The notes: a model not told the origin generated them from the letters alone. 64,000 bases of DNA from Cytophagales bacterium (GCA_030446715.1 JAUJMU010000004.1:102981-166980), one strand, 5' to 3'. Shown: positions 8,636 through 16,704, numbered from the stretch's first letter. A program made the numbers and translations.

Positions 8636-8920
8636 GTGTTTGACCAGGCATTCAGGCAGATGGCAGCAGAGCTATCTCATGCCCGGGGATCAGTGAAAAC
8701 AGCGGCTGCCGGGTCAGGGATCGACCCGGGCAGAATCAGCAAATGGAGGCAGCATCAGAATGGTAGCCTGGCAGTAAGTGAGAAGCCAGGTCTTTCAGCC
8801 GGACAGGCAGAAATCAGACGCTTACAAAAGGAGTTGAAGGAGGCTCAGTCAGAGGGCGATATATTATGGAGGCCGGTCAGCATCTTTTCCAGGGGAGAGG
8901 GCAGATATTCCGGTTCATAA
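8636..8920 (+). pseudogene. IS3-family orfA (helix-turn-helix protein)
   Basis: The frame encodes FDQAFRQMAAELSHARGSVK, a helix-turn-helix around GIDPGRISKWRQ, and a leucine-zipper-like segment IRRLQKELKEAQSE ending at SIFSRGEGRYSGS. This is the standard layout of IS3 OrfA, which binds the element ends and fuses to OrfB by -1 frameshifting. The normal ATG-initiated start is uncertain: the frame opens within KQVFDQAF and an upstream ATG is out of frame. DILWRPVS replaces the usual DILKKAVS. Confidence 0.75.
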
Positions 8921-9081
8921 AGGAGCACCGGGAAGTATTTGCTGTTGAAAAGATGTGTAAGGTGATGAGAGTAAGTAAGCGGTTACTATTACTGGCTAAA
9001 ACACCCTGTTGGTTCCAGAGTAATCAAAGAACAGGCGTTACTGGTTGACATGGATAGAATTTATAATGAGAGTAAAAGCGC

Positions 9082-9111
9082 GGACCCTAATCAGGGCCTG
9101 GTCTGAGGTCC
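9082..9111. repeat. 30-bp palindromic insert, copy 1 (GGACC-N20-GGTCC)
   Basis: The insert lies between codons for SKSA and (H/Y)GSP of the IS3 transposase. It starts GGACCCTAATCAGG and ends TGGTCTGAGGTCC, an imperfect palindrome with AvaII-type arms. Removing 28 bp restores SAHGSP; the in-frame TGA inside it stops translation. Confidence 0.75.
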
Positions 9112-9182
9112 ATGGCAGCCCCGGGATCACCAGTGAGTTGAAAGAACCCGGTATCCGGGCTTCTCCTCCACGGGTAGCCAGG

Positions 9183-9212
9183 CCGACCCGGTGCTCAGGC
9201 ACGTGCAGGTCC
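9183..9212. repeat. 30-bp palindromic insert, diverged copy 2
   Basis: Between codons for PRVAR and MKKASIKS the extra DNA ends in GCAGGTCC and has an inner dyad (GTGCTCAGGCAC overlapping GCACGTGC). The left arm is CCGACC rather than GGACC, so membership in the family rests on length, position and right arm. Confidence 0.5.
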
Positions 9213-9440
9213 ATGAAGAAAGCCAGTATCAAAAGTATTATCCGCAGGAAATACCGGGTGCAGACTACTGATTCTGACCACGAATACGCCATAGCTGAAA
9301 ACCACCCCTGACCGGGACTTGTCAGCACAGGCCACCGGGCAGAAGCGGGTGTCCGGTCTGACTTATATCAGAACCCCGGAAGGATGGCTGTACCTGAGGG
9401 CTATCCTGGATCTGGCTGACAGAAAGGTGGTTGGCTGGGC

Positions 9441-9470
9441 GGACCTCAGATGAGATCTGATCTCAGGTCC
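9441..9470. repeat. 30-bp palindromic insert, copy 3
   Basis: The insert sits between VVGWA and MSDTM codons. It runs from GGACCTCAGATG to TGATCTCAGGTCC around a central AGATCT and is almost a perfect palindrome (13 of 15 positions pair). Net gain to the gene is 29 bp if one wobble base is native. Confidence 0.8.
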
Positions 9471-9653
9471 ATGAGTGATACGATGAAAGCTTGTGACCCC
9501 AGGATAGCTGCCTGGAAAATGGCGGTCAGAAACAGACCTGTAAAGCAGGATTTATTGTTCCATTCCGATAGAGGTATTCAATATGCCTGTACCGATTTTA
9601 AAGAACAGTTGAAAGGATTGCCTGTACAGCAAAGCATGAGCAGAAAAGGCAAT

Positions 9654-9683
9654 GGACCCCAAATCAGGCATGGTCTGAGGTCC
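9654..9683. repeat. 30-bp palindromic insert, copy 4
   Basis: The insert sits between the codons for SRKGN and WDNA, a highly conserved transposase site. It starts GGACCCCAAATCAGG and ends TGGTCTGAGGTCC; its right 13 bp are identical to copy 1, showing common origin. Confidence 0.8.
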
Positions 9684-9939
9684 GCTGGGATAACGCAGTA
9701 GCCGGAAGCTTTTTTAAAACGCTGAAAACAGAGCTGGTTTACCATGAAGATTATCTGACAAAGCAACAGGCTGAACTCTCTGTTTCCGAATATATTGAGG
9801 GCTGGTATAACAAAAGAAGACGCCATTCCGCACCGGGCAACACAAGTCCCCGACAGTACCAGCCTTATCTTGAACAGGAAAGATTAGCTGCCTGAAAAAT
9901 TCCTCCAGTAAACTGTTGCAATTCCAATTGGTGCGTTCT

Positions 9940-10583
9940 CTTTTTTTTTTCGTTGGTGACTACCGTGGGCCGGGTATTCTTTTCGGCCCACCCGTAACAG
10001 GAGGTGGGCTTTTCACAGACGGAGAATTCATCAAACTTGACTACTGCCGTTTTCTCATCGGCTGCCGGCAGGGTCTGTCTGAGTTGCCGGAGAAAAACCA
10101 GCTGCTCACCGGCTTTGGCATTGCCGTAATCACAATGGGCCTTCTGATGGGTGAGCCCCGTACGGGCAAGCAAGTCGTAAATACCTGACTTATACTCCAC
10201 CTGGCAGACCTGCTTCAAATACTGGCACATAAGCCTGCCCGTCCAGATGTTGCCCTGAAGACTAACTTCAAATGGGCGTTTGCTCAACAGAACCGCTCTG
10301 AAGGCAAGTGTACCGGCCTGAGTTAACTGACTGGCCTGGGGACGAAGGTGGGTTGGCAGAGTATCCTGAAGCCGCCTTCCTGATACACCTTCAGGTACAA
10401 TCGCCGCTTTTGTGGTTTATGCCCAGAAGATGGGCAATCTGGTTAATCTGCCGGCCTTGCCAGTACAAGTGAACACTCCGTAGTTTAGTGCGGATGTACT
10501 CGGCCTGGTTCTTTTGAAAGTAGCTTTGGTATTCCTCCTCATCAAAGCCTTTTTTGCTCAAATTTGTCTCGCTTATAACCCAT
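9940..10583 (-). pseudogene. IS630-family transposase, N-terminal part
   Basis: Read leftward from ATG 10583: MGYKRDKFEQ, a frameshift, then EEYQSYFQKNQAEYIRTKL and WQGRQINQIAHLLGIN (helix-turn-helix). After another frameshift come WTGRLMCQYLKQ, GIYDLLARTGLTHQKA, and AVVKFDEFSVCEKPTSCYGW containing the first catalytic Asp. Similarity stops at NEKKKRT near 9940, next to the IS3 element, so the catalytic C-terminal half is gone. IS630 transposases move by a cut-and-paste DDE mechanism; this one cannot. Confidence 0.75.
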
Positions 10584-10648
10584 GCTCCAATTTACCAAAA
10601 TATTAACCTGAAGGGAATAAAAATGAGGCACAATCTTCCGGTAAAGCC

Positions 10649-10697
10649 CCGGTAGCTAAAAATCATGCTTCCTGCTTCGTATCCGTAGTGCCTCCGG
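10649..10697. repeat. 49-bp direct repeat, copy 1
   Basis: It begins CCGGTAGCT, contains CATGCTTC and GTATCCGTA, and ends TGCCTCCGG. It matches 11362-11410 at 40 of 49 positions by my count. The pair brackets the frameshifted membrane-protein gene. Confidence 0.7.
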
Positions 10698-10917
10698 TTT
10701 TACCGGCCTTGGGCAATTTAAATGCGTGGCCGGAGTGTTTGTCAATAAAATCAGCAGAGCTGTCATTTCTCAAGCCAAAGGCTTGAGAACCAAAACCACG
10801 AAGTACGGTTCGGCGCTGTCGCGGACAGTTCGTGCCGGTGCGGTGCCGGTATAGTATCAACAAGAAATTTTGTAAACAATAACAGTAATTGTGTAAGCAA
10901 CGAAGGAATAAACGATT

Positions 10918-10925
10918 TAATTTTG
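10918..10925 (+). promoter_or_regulatory. Bacteroidota -7 promoter motif (TAATTTTG)
   Basis: TAATTTTG fits the TAnnTTTG consensus and lies 18 bp before the ATG at 10944. A TTG at 10889-10891 could be the -33 element, although the 26-bp spacer is longer than usual. Confidence 0.4.
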
Positions 10926-10943
10926 ACAAAAAAACCAACAATC

Positions 10944-11358
10944 ATGACTCCTCCTGACTTTGCTTTGCTGAACAGCGGCCTGTTTCTGTTATTTGGCATG
11001 ATCACCGGCGCCTGGAAACACCAGAAAATACTGCATTCTCCGCAGCGCCGGGCTCCCGTTTACGTTGACATTGCCCACCGGGCCAGCCTGATGTATAGTT
11101 TCGCTTACCCTGGTGATCTGGAAGCTGGCAGAAACGGCACCGTTTCCAGTGGCCATCACCTGGTTTGCAGTGGTGGCCCCGGTTGCTTTTTTCTGGGCCG
11201 CTACGGGCACCTACTCGTATCTGGGTCTGGTCAACCGGACCCAAAATCAATTTTCCGGCGGAAGCTTCAGGTCGGTTTTCGGGATGTATTTACTGATCTT
11301 CTTCGAGATCAGCGGTGTAATGCTGCTGCTGGCGGGTTTCCTTGTAAAACCGGGATGA
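10944..11358 (+). pseudogene. Four-helix membrane protein gene with a frameshift
   Basis: The first frame gives MTPPDFALLNSGLFLLFGMI (membrane segment 1) through DIAHRASLMYSFA. One extra T near 11105 then shifts the frame. The next frame continues IWKLAETAPFPVAITWFAVV, a third segment and FGMYLLIFFEISGVMLLLAG before the stop at 11356-11358. Repaired, the protein would have about 137 residues with an N-terminal and two or three further transmembrane helices. I do not recognise the family. It is bracketed by a 49-bp direct repeat. The single-base lesion could be real decay in this degraded region or a read error. Confidence 0.6.
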
Positions 11359-11361
11359 TTT

Positions 11362-11410
11362 CCGGTAGCTGAATACCATGCTTCTTATCTGGTATCCGTA
11401 CTGCCTCCGG
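11362..11410. repeat. 49-bp direct repeat, copy 2
   Basis: This is the partner of 10649-10697, starting 4 bp after the stop of the membrane-protein gene. Downstream, a GAGGCA/TGCCTC hairpin (about 11452-11480) may act as a weak terminator. Confidence 0.7.
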
Positions 11411-11575
11411 CGGCTTTGCCGGAAAACGCTTCCGGAAGCCCGGGCCGCATTTGAGGCACTTTTGCCTTAAAATGCCTCATATCCGGTGCAATGCCCTGGT
11501 CTTCTACAGGAGTATCCGCCAGTTCATAACGATGATTCCAGGTATTTATTTAACAGACTATAAACACTGAATTTT

Positions 11576-12661
11576 ATGAAAAAGCACAAACTATTTCCTC
11601 TTGTACTGGCTGCCATTTTAACCGGTGCAGGCGCTTGCAAAAAGACAGAAGAAGCCGGATTGCAAAATGTAAATTATGATGCAGTATACGTGGTAAACGG
11701 GGAGAGCAACACCATCTCGGTGATTGATCTGAACAGGGATGCAGTCGGCCACACTTTCCGGCTTGGCGAAACCTCTGCGGGCGGACATGGAGGGCATGGC
11801 GGTAATACGGCCACTATCTCCTGGCCGCATCACGTGGCACTGCACCCTTCCAAAGAGCAGTTAGCCATCGGTGTTCCGGGTATGGATCTGAGCAGAGGAC
11901 ACGGGAGCTCAACTGCCGGCATGGCCGGTAAAGTAGCGCTTATGGACGCATCGACAGGGGCAGTACAGCAAACCCTCACACTCCCGGCAATGAACCACAA
12001 CGCCATTTTCTCTCCCGACGGAAAAGAACTCTGGACTTCACAGATGGCAGAGCCGGGCAAAGTGCTGGTATACGATGCGGCTACCCTGGGCTTGAAAAAT
12101 ACAATAGCTGTCGGAAATGAGCCGGCCGAAATTACTTTCTCAGCTGATGGAAAGGTAGCCTTCGCAGCCAATGTAAAGGATAATACCGTAACGGCCATTG
12201 ATCCGCAAAGCAAAGGGATAAAGGCAACCATTCCGGCAGGCGAAGATCCGGTTGGTGCATGGCCGGGCAGCGACAACCGCATGTACGTGGACAATGAACA
12301 CGGAAAATCCATAACGGTTATCAACGCTGCTACCCTACAGGTGGAAGAAACTATTCCTTTGGGTTTTACGCCTGCCTATGCCGCTTACCGCGAAGGCACC
12401 CCGCCCGAACTGTGGGTGTCTGACCCGGACAACGGGAAAGTACATTATTTCCATCACATGAACGGGGCATGGATGAATCACGGCAGTATTGCTACCGGTG
12501 CGGGTGCCCATGCGATTGTTTTCAGCCGTGATTTCCGCAAAGCATATATTACCAATCAAATGGCCGGTACAGTATCGGTGCTCAGTGTGCAGGAGAAGAA
12601 GAAGCTGAAAGACATACCTGTCGGGCAGAAGCCCAATGGTATTCTTATCCGCTATAGGTAA
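11576..12661 (+). CDS. YVTN beta-propeller lipoprotein
   Basis: The 361-residue protein has a lipoprotein signal ending LTGAGAC (Cys21) and then repeated beta-propeller blades of the YVTN/YncE type, visible as VYVVNGESNTISVIDL, VAFAANVKDNTVTAIDP, MYVDNEHGKSITVINA and AYITNQMAGTVSVLSV. Propellers of this group are surface or periplasmic binding scaffolds; some bind metals or DNA, and none of that can be assigned here. A His/Gly loop (GGHGGHGG near residue 65) and a second GHGSS loop are unusual insertions in blade one and could bind a metal. It stands alone between the broken membrane gene and a MITE. Confidence 0.8.
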   Translation: MKKHKLFPLVLAAILTGAGACKKTEEAGLQNVNYDAVYVVNGESNTISVIDLNRDAVGHTFRLGETSAGGHGGHGGNTATISWPHHVALHPSKEQLAIGVPGMDLSRGHGSSTAGMAGKVALMDASTGAVQQTLTLPAMNHNAIFSPDGKELWTSQMAEPGKVLVYDAATLGLKNTIAVGNEPAEITFSADGKVAFAANVKDNTVTAIDPQSKGIKATIPAGEDPVGAWPGSDNRMYVDNEHGKSITVINAATLQVEETIPLGFTPAYAAYREGTPPELWVSDPDNGKVHYFHHMNGAWMNHGSIATGAGAHAIVFSRDFRKAYITNQMAGTVSVLSVQEKKKLKDIPVGQKPNGILIRYR

Positions 12662-12717
12662 ACAACATAAGCAGCTGTTAGTTGAATGGACAAACGAGAT
12701 CCTTTCCTTCTGTCAAG

Positions 12718-12856
12718 GGTAGTTATTCAAAAGGTGTGGATGGCATTTGGTGAGTCAGGTAGACAGGCCAGCCAAAACGGTTCTTTTGGTCGGTCGGTCG
12801 TTACCCAGTTCCTGACTGAACGTCTGTGTTGTCATCCACACCTTTCAAGAACTACC
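12718..12856. mobile_element. 139-bp MITE, copy A (GGTAGTT ends)
   Basis: Terminal inverted repeats of about 25 bp begin GGTAGTTATTCAAAAGGTGT on the left and, inverted, GGTAGTTCTTGAAAGGTGT on the right, both followed by GGATG. The interior has no coding potential and differs from copy B at 60.8 kb. No target duplication is obvious. Confidence 0.75.
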
Positions 12857-13215
12857 AAAACATTCAACTTATTTATAGGATAAGCATAAGGGTAAAGTCT
12901 AAGTTGCCTGTCTCAGCATAAATGATACACTTGTGGTCCGTTCTGTCCGGCCCGTTACTTCGCTTTCCTCATCCATGCTGAATTCCAGTTCATTATTCAT
13001 GTGTGGCTTTTCTGGAGTGGTTGCCGCCTTACCCCGGGTGGCCAGGCAGGCTCCCCGGCTGCTCCCACTGGCCTCCATTCACCTTAATCTGCCGTTCGGC
13101 AACGAAAATACGCTTTTCGTCCAGAAATTATATACCCTTCACGGGGCCGTAGTCTACATTTGCTTCAGTCAAGCCAACCTGACTATTTAATCAGCTACGT
13201 TTTACACAAAATCTC
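12857..13215. other. Intergenic region upstream of the TonB receptor
   Basis: No gene is supported. TACATTTG at 13155-13162 fits the -7 motif TAnnTTTG and lies 54 bp before the receptor start. Confidence 0.5.
13155..13162 (+). promoter_or_regulatory. Putative -7 promoter motif of the TonB receptor gene
   Basis: TACATTTG matches TAnnTTTG. I see no good TTTG about 20 bp upstream, so the call rests on the -7 box and its position. Confidence 0.35.
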
Positions 13216-15597
13216 ATGAAAAGTTTTATCCGTTTAACTGCCGTGCTGACGTTCCTCCTGATGACCGCACCGGTCATACAGGCTCAGGACAAATTTACGG
13301 TCAGCGGCACGGTCAGGGACGCCGCCAACGGCGAAGGCCTGATCGGGGCCATTGTGCAGGTGCAGGGTCAGACCACCGGCACCACCACCAATGAGTACGG
13401 CTTCTACTCCCTGACCCTGCCAAAGGGCAGACACACCCTCGTGTACAGCTACCTTGGCTACGTAAACCAGTTGCGCCCCGTCAACCTGCAGGCCCCGCAG
13501 AAGATTGACATTCAGCTTTCTGCGGAAGACGTACAGATCGAAGAAGTGGTGGTAACGTCCACCCGCCCCGACCAGAATGTGCGCAGCATGGAAATGGGTG
13601 TTGCCAGGCTGGAAATGAAAACCATCAAATCGGTGCCACCCCTGCTGGGCGAGGTGGACGTGATCCGCGCCATTCAGCTGCTGCCGGGCGTGAGCACGGT
13701 AGGCGAGGGGGCCAGCGGCTTCAACGTACGCGGCGGCGGCGTGGACCAGAACCTGATCCTGCTCGACGAAGCGCCGGTGTACAATTCGAGTCACCTGCTG
13801 GGCTTCTTCTCAGTGTTCAACCCCGACGCCGTCAAAGACGTCAAACTCATCAAGGGCGGCATTCCGGCCCAGTACGGCGGGCGGCTTTCTTCCATTCTGG
13901 ATGTGAGAATGAAAGAGGGGAACTCCAAACGCTTTGCTGCTTCAGGCGGCATCGGTACCGTTTCCAGTCGCCTCACGCTGGAAGGTCCCATTCAGAAAGA
14001 CAAAAGTTCTTTCATTATCGCCGGGCGGCGGTCGTACGGCGATTTGTTCCTGAAGCTTTCCCCGAATGATATCCAGCGGAATAATCAGTTGTACTTTTAC
14101 GACCTGAGCACCAAGGTAAACTTTACCCCCGGCCCCAAAGACCGCATTTACCTGTCGGGCTACTTTGGTAATGATGCTTTCCGCTTCGTGTCAGGCGACG
14201 GCGAAGACAGTTTCAAGATGCGCTGGGGCAACCGTACCGGTACAATCCGCTGGAACCACCTGTTCTCTGATAAGCTCTTTGCCAACTTTACCGGCATATA
14301 CAGCGATTATGATTACATGCTGGGCGTACCCACCGGACCCCAGGCCTTTGAATGGACCTCCAGAATCTTCAATTACAGCGGCAAGGCTGATTTCTCGTAC
14401 TACCTGAACGCCAACAATACCATTACTTTCGGCGTCAGCGCGATCCGGTACCGGTTCCACCCGGGTGAAGCCCAGCCGCTGGGCAGCGAAACCATCTTTA
14501 ACCGCTACGCCCTTGACCACCAGCACGCCGTGGAGTACGCCGCCTACCTGGACAATGAGCAAAAGATTGGTGAGCGGCTGAGCTTTCAGTATGGTCTCCG
14601 TTTCTCGATGTATAATTTTCTTGGCTCTCAGACGGTGTACGAATACGTAGGCGAAGGAACGGACCGGAAAGTGCCTACCAACGGCCGCACCTATGGCAAG
14701 GGTGAAACCATTGCCAGCTACACCAATCCGGAGCCGCGCTTTTCGCTGCGCTACGCCCTGAGTGAATCCAGCTCGGTCAAGGCCAGTTACAACCGCATGG
14801 CGCAGTACGTGCACCTGATTTCCAACACAACGGCGGCTTCACCGCTGGATGTGTGGTCGCCGACCACCAAAAACATCAAACCTGAACTGGCCGATCAGGT
14901 GGCGCTGGGTTACTTCCGCAACTTCAAAGAGAACATGTTTGAGACGTCGGTGGAGGTATTCTACAAGGACATGCAGAACCAGATCGACTACATCCCCGGT
15001 GCCGAAACGCTGCTGAATCAGGAAATGGAGGCCGACCTGATTTACGGTGACGGCCGGGCTTACGGTGTGGAACTGTACGTGAAGAAGAACACCGGCCGGC
15101 TCACGGGCTGGGTCAGCTACACCCTCTCGCGCTCCGAACGGCTGTTTGAAGGGCTGAACCGCAACAAGTGGTATCCGGCCAAATATGACCGCCGCCACAT
15201 TGGTTCCGTGGTAGGCATGTATGACCTCAACAAGCGCTGGAGCTTCTCGGGCACTTTCTCCTACACCACCGGCGTAGCGACTACTTTTCCCAATGCCCGG
15301 TATGAGATTGACGGCGGGGCCATTACGGTACCGCACAATACAGATGAGTCACGCAACAATTTCCGCGTACCGCCCTACCACCGGCTCGACCTGTCGGCTA
15401 CCCTGCAGGGCAGGAAGAACGACCAGCGGCGCTGGAAAGGGGAATGGGTGTTTTCCATCTACAACGTATACGCCCGGCGGAACCCCTTCACGATTTACTT
15501 CCGCCAGAACAAAAACGACCCGACCAGAACCGAAGCCGTCAGGCTGTCCATCTTCGGCTCGATTCTGCCTTCAGTTACCTATAACTTCAAATTCTGA
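13216..15597 (+). CDS. TonB-dependent outer-membrane receptor with carboxypeptidase-like domain
   Basis: The 793-residue protein starts with a signal peptide cleaved near QAQ-D. Next is a CarboxypepD_reg-like beta-sandwich (about residues 28-110, VSGTVRDAANGEGLIGAIV ... GFYSLTLPKG), a plug domain (about 115-225, with LLPGVSTVGEGASGFNVRGG and LLDEAPVYNSSHLLGFFSVF) and a 22-strand-type barrel. The protein ends in aromatic SVTYNFKF, as outer-membrane barrels do. Such receptors import large substrates using TonB energy. The plug and barrel resemble the non-SusC class found with DUF4249 proteins. The next gene encodes exactly such a lipoprotein 156 bp downstream, so the two probably form one transport unit of unknown substrate. 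Confidence 0.92.
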   Translation: MKSFIRLTAVLTFLLMTAPVIQAQDKFTVSGTVRDAANGEGLIGAIVQVQGQTTGTTTNEYGFYSLTLPKGRHTLVYSYLGYVNQLRPVNLQAPQKIDIQLSAEDVQIEEVVVTSTRPDQNVRSMEMGVARLEMKTIKSVPPLLGEVDVIRAIQLLPGVSTVGEGASGFNVRGGGVDQNLILLDEAPVYNSSHLLGFFSVFNPDAVKDVKLIKGGIPAQYGGRLSSILDVRMKEGNSKRFAASGGIGTVSSRLTLEGPIQKDKSSFIIAGRRSYGDLFLKLSPNDIQRNNQLYFYDLSTKVNFTPGPKDRIYLSGYFGNDAFRFVSGDGEDSFKMRWGNRTGTIRWNHLFSDKLFANFTGIYSDYDYMLGVPTGPQAFEWTSRIFNYSGKADFSYYLNANNTITFGVSAIRYRFHPGEAQPLGSETIFNRYALDHQHAVEYAAYLDNEQKIGERLSFQYGLRFSMYNFLGSQTVYEYVGEGTDRKVPTNGRTYGKGETIASYTNPEPRFSLRYALSESSSVKASYNRMAQYVHLISNTTAASPLDVWSPTTKNIKPELADQVALGYFRNFKENMFETSVEVFYKDMQNQIDYIPGAETLLNQEMEADLIYGDGRAYGVELYVKKNTGRLTGWVSYTLSRSERLFEGLNRNKWYPAKYDRRHIGSVVGMYDLNKRWSFSGTFSYTTGVATTFPNARYEIDGGAITVPHNTDESRNNFRVPPYHRLDLSATLQGRKNDQRRWKGEWVFSIYNVYARRNPFTIYFRQNKNDPTRTEAVRLSIFGSILPSVTYNFKF

Positions 15598-15607
15598 TTG
15601 CGCGGAA

Positions 15608-15653
15608 AGTATCAAGTATTGAGTATCAGGTATCAGAACATGAAGTATCGTGA
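15608..15653. repeat. Low-complexity AGTATC/GGTATC array
   Basis: Short imperfect units (AAGTATCAAGTATTGAGTAT then CAGGTATCAG and GAAGTATCG) fill the spacer between the receptor and DUF4249 genes. They resemble the heptad-like spacer repeats elsewhere in this window. Confidence 0.5.
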
Positions 15654-15753
15654 TTGCGTGATTGTCAGATCAGATAAAAATATCAGTACATTAATAAAAC
15701 CCTGAAAACAAGGCTGACAGTTGACAAGCCGGTTTCCAAACGCCGATAAAACC

Positions 15754-16590
15754 ATGAAAAATATAAGCATTTCACAGAGACTATTCTTCCTGTTGCTGGT
15801 TCTTGCCGGACTCAGCAGCTGCGAAGACGTGGTGGACGTAAAACTCGACGAAGGGCAGACCCTGCTGGCCGTAGACGGCTGGGTCACCGACCAGCCCGGG
15901 CCCTACACCATCGGCCTCTCGACTACGGCACCGTACTTCAACAACCAGCCTGCGCCGGGAGCCCGCGGGGCCGAAGTCACCATTACAGATAATGAGGGTA
16001 ACCGCGAAACGCTGCAGGAAGCCGAACCGGGCAAGTACCTGACCCAGACGCTGCGCGGCAAAACCGGCAACAGCTACACCCTGAATATCAAATGGAACGG
16101 TGAGGAATACACCGCCCGGACCCGCATCAACCGCGTACCGGCCATTGATTCGCTGGGCATCCGGTTCAGAAAAGGCGGCGGATTTATGGACGAAGGCTAC
16201 TACATCTATTACTTCGGACCAGAGCCGGCCGGCGTAGGCGACAATTACCGGTTCAAGGTTTATAAGAACGACACCCTGCTCAGCAAGCCTCAGAACCTGA
16301 TCGTCGCCGAAGACAAGCTGGTGGATGGCAATTACATCGGGAATGTGCAGCTGAACTTTGAACCCTTCAAAGCAGGTGACAAAGTACGGGTGGAGAACTG
16401 GTCTATTACGGATGATACGTACACGTTTTACACCGAGCTGCAGCAGCAGATACTCAACGGTGGTCTGTTTGCCAATCCGCCGGCCAACGTCCGCACCAAC
16501 GTGTTCAACAGGAACGCCAGTGGACGTAAAGCAGTAGGCTGGTTTGGCGGTGCCGGAGTAGCTGCCCGGGAGGTGACTGTTACGGAGTAA
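15754..16590 (+). CDS. DUF4249 lipoprotein, receptor partner
   Basis: The 278-residue protein has a lipoprotein signal ending GLSSC (Cys23), followed by the DUF4249 hallmarks: CEDVVDVKLDEGQTLLAVDG at the mature N-terminus, an immunoglobulin-like first domain with VTITDNEGN, and a second domain ending EVTVTE. DUF4249 proteins are surface lipoproteins of Bacteroidota that nearly always follow a TonB-dependent receptor and are thought to help it capture substrate. The ATG at 15754 is chosen because the signal peptide starts there; a TTG eleven codons upstream adds a charged stretch. A terminator-like hairpin follows. Confidence 0.85.
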   Translation: MKNISISQRLFFLLLVLAGLSSCEDVVDVKLDEGQTLLAVDGWVTDQPGPYTIGLSTTAPYFNNQPAPGARGAEVTITDNEGNRETLQEAEPGKYLTQTLRGKTGNSYTLNIKWNGEEYTARTRINRVPAIDSLGIRFRKGGGFMDEGYYIYYFGPEPAGVGDNYRFKVYKNDTLLSKPQNLIVAEDKLVDGNYIGNVQLNFEPFKAGDKVRVENWSITDDTYTFYTELQQQILNGGLFANPPANVRTNVFNRNASGRKAVGWFGGAGVAAREVTVTE

Positions 16591-16636
16591 AAAATAACTG
16601 CATGCAGTAAGTTTGTTAAAGATCAGCTACTGGAAG

Positions 16637-16664
16637 AAAAGGCTCCATCAGGGGCTTTTTTGTT
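16637..16664 (+). terminator. Rho-independent terminator after the DUF4249 gene
   Basis: AAAAGGCTCC and GGGGCTTTTTT form an imperfect stem with an ATCA loop followed by a T-rich run, 47 bp past the stop codon. Confidence 0.55.
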
Positions 16665-16704
16665 TTCCGTCGGGCGGTATGCAATGCAATAAGTGTACTG
16701 ACAG

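Larger units (their letters stand above)
8894..9895 (+). pseudogene. IS3-family orfB transposase, broken
   Basis: Pieces of the integrase-like OrfB can be read in order across frames: [100 protein letters not shown], and finally ESFFKTLKTELVYHEDY with the terminal Glu region. The motif WVSDLTYI is RVSGLTYI here, so the first catalytic Asp is Gly. Four inserts of about 30 bp interrupt the gene at 9082, 9183, 9441 and 9654, several carrying in-frame stops. It ends at TGA 9893-9895. Confidence 0.8.
8626..9900 (+). mobile_element. IS3-family insertion sequence, heavily mutated
   Basis: An IS3-type element with orfA and orfB in the usual order fills this stretch. Reading frames are broken by indels, by substitution of catalytic residues and by four short palindromic inserts. 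I could not define the terminal repeats or a target duplication. The left edge touches an IS630 fragment and the right edge lies within about 40 bp of another IS630 fragment, so elements have nested or piled up here. Confidence 0.75.
10584..10943. other. Intergenic region with a repeat and a promoter box
   Basis: No gene is supported. It contains the first 49-bp direct repeat (10649-10697) and a TAATTTTG box before the membrane-protein gene. Confidence 0.5.

Noticed and set aside
8086..10583. The two IS630 pieces as one element split by the IS3
   Set aside because: Both contain the central W..G region and they lie on opposite strands, so they cannot be joined simply.
10663..10941. Leftward 92-codon frame upstream of the membrane gene
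   Set aside because: No protein-like pattern and it covers a direct repeat and a promoter region.
12686..12883. 65-codon frame across MITE copy A
   Set aside because: It only exists because the element interior is open; the ends are inverted repeats.
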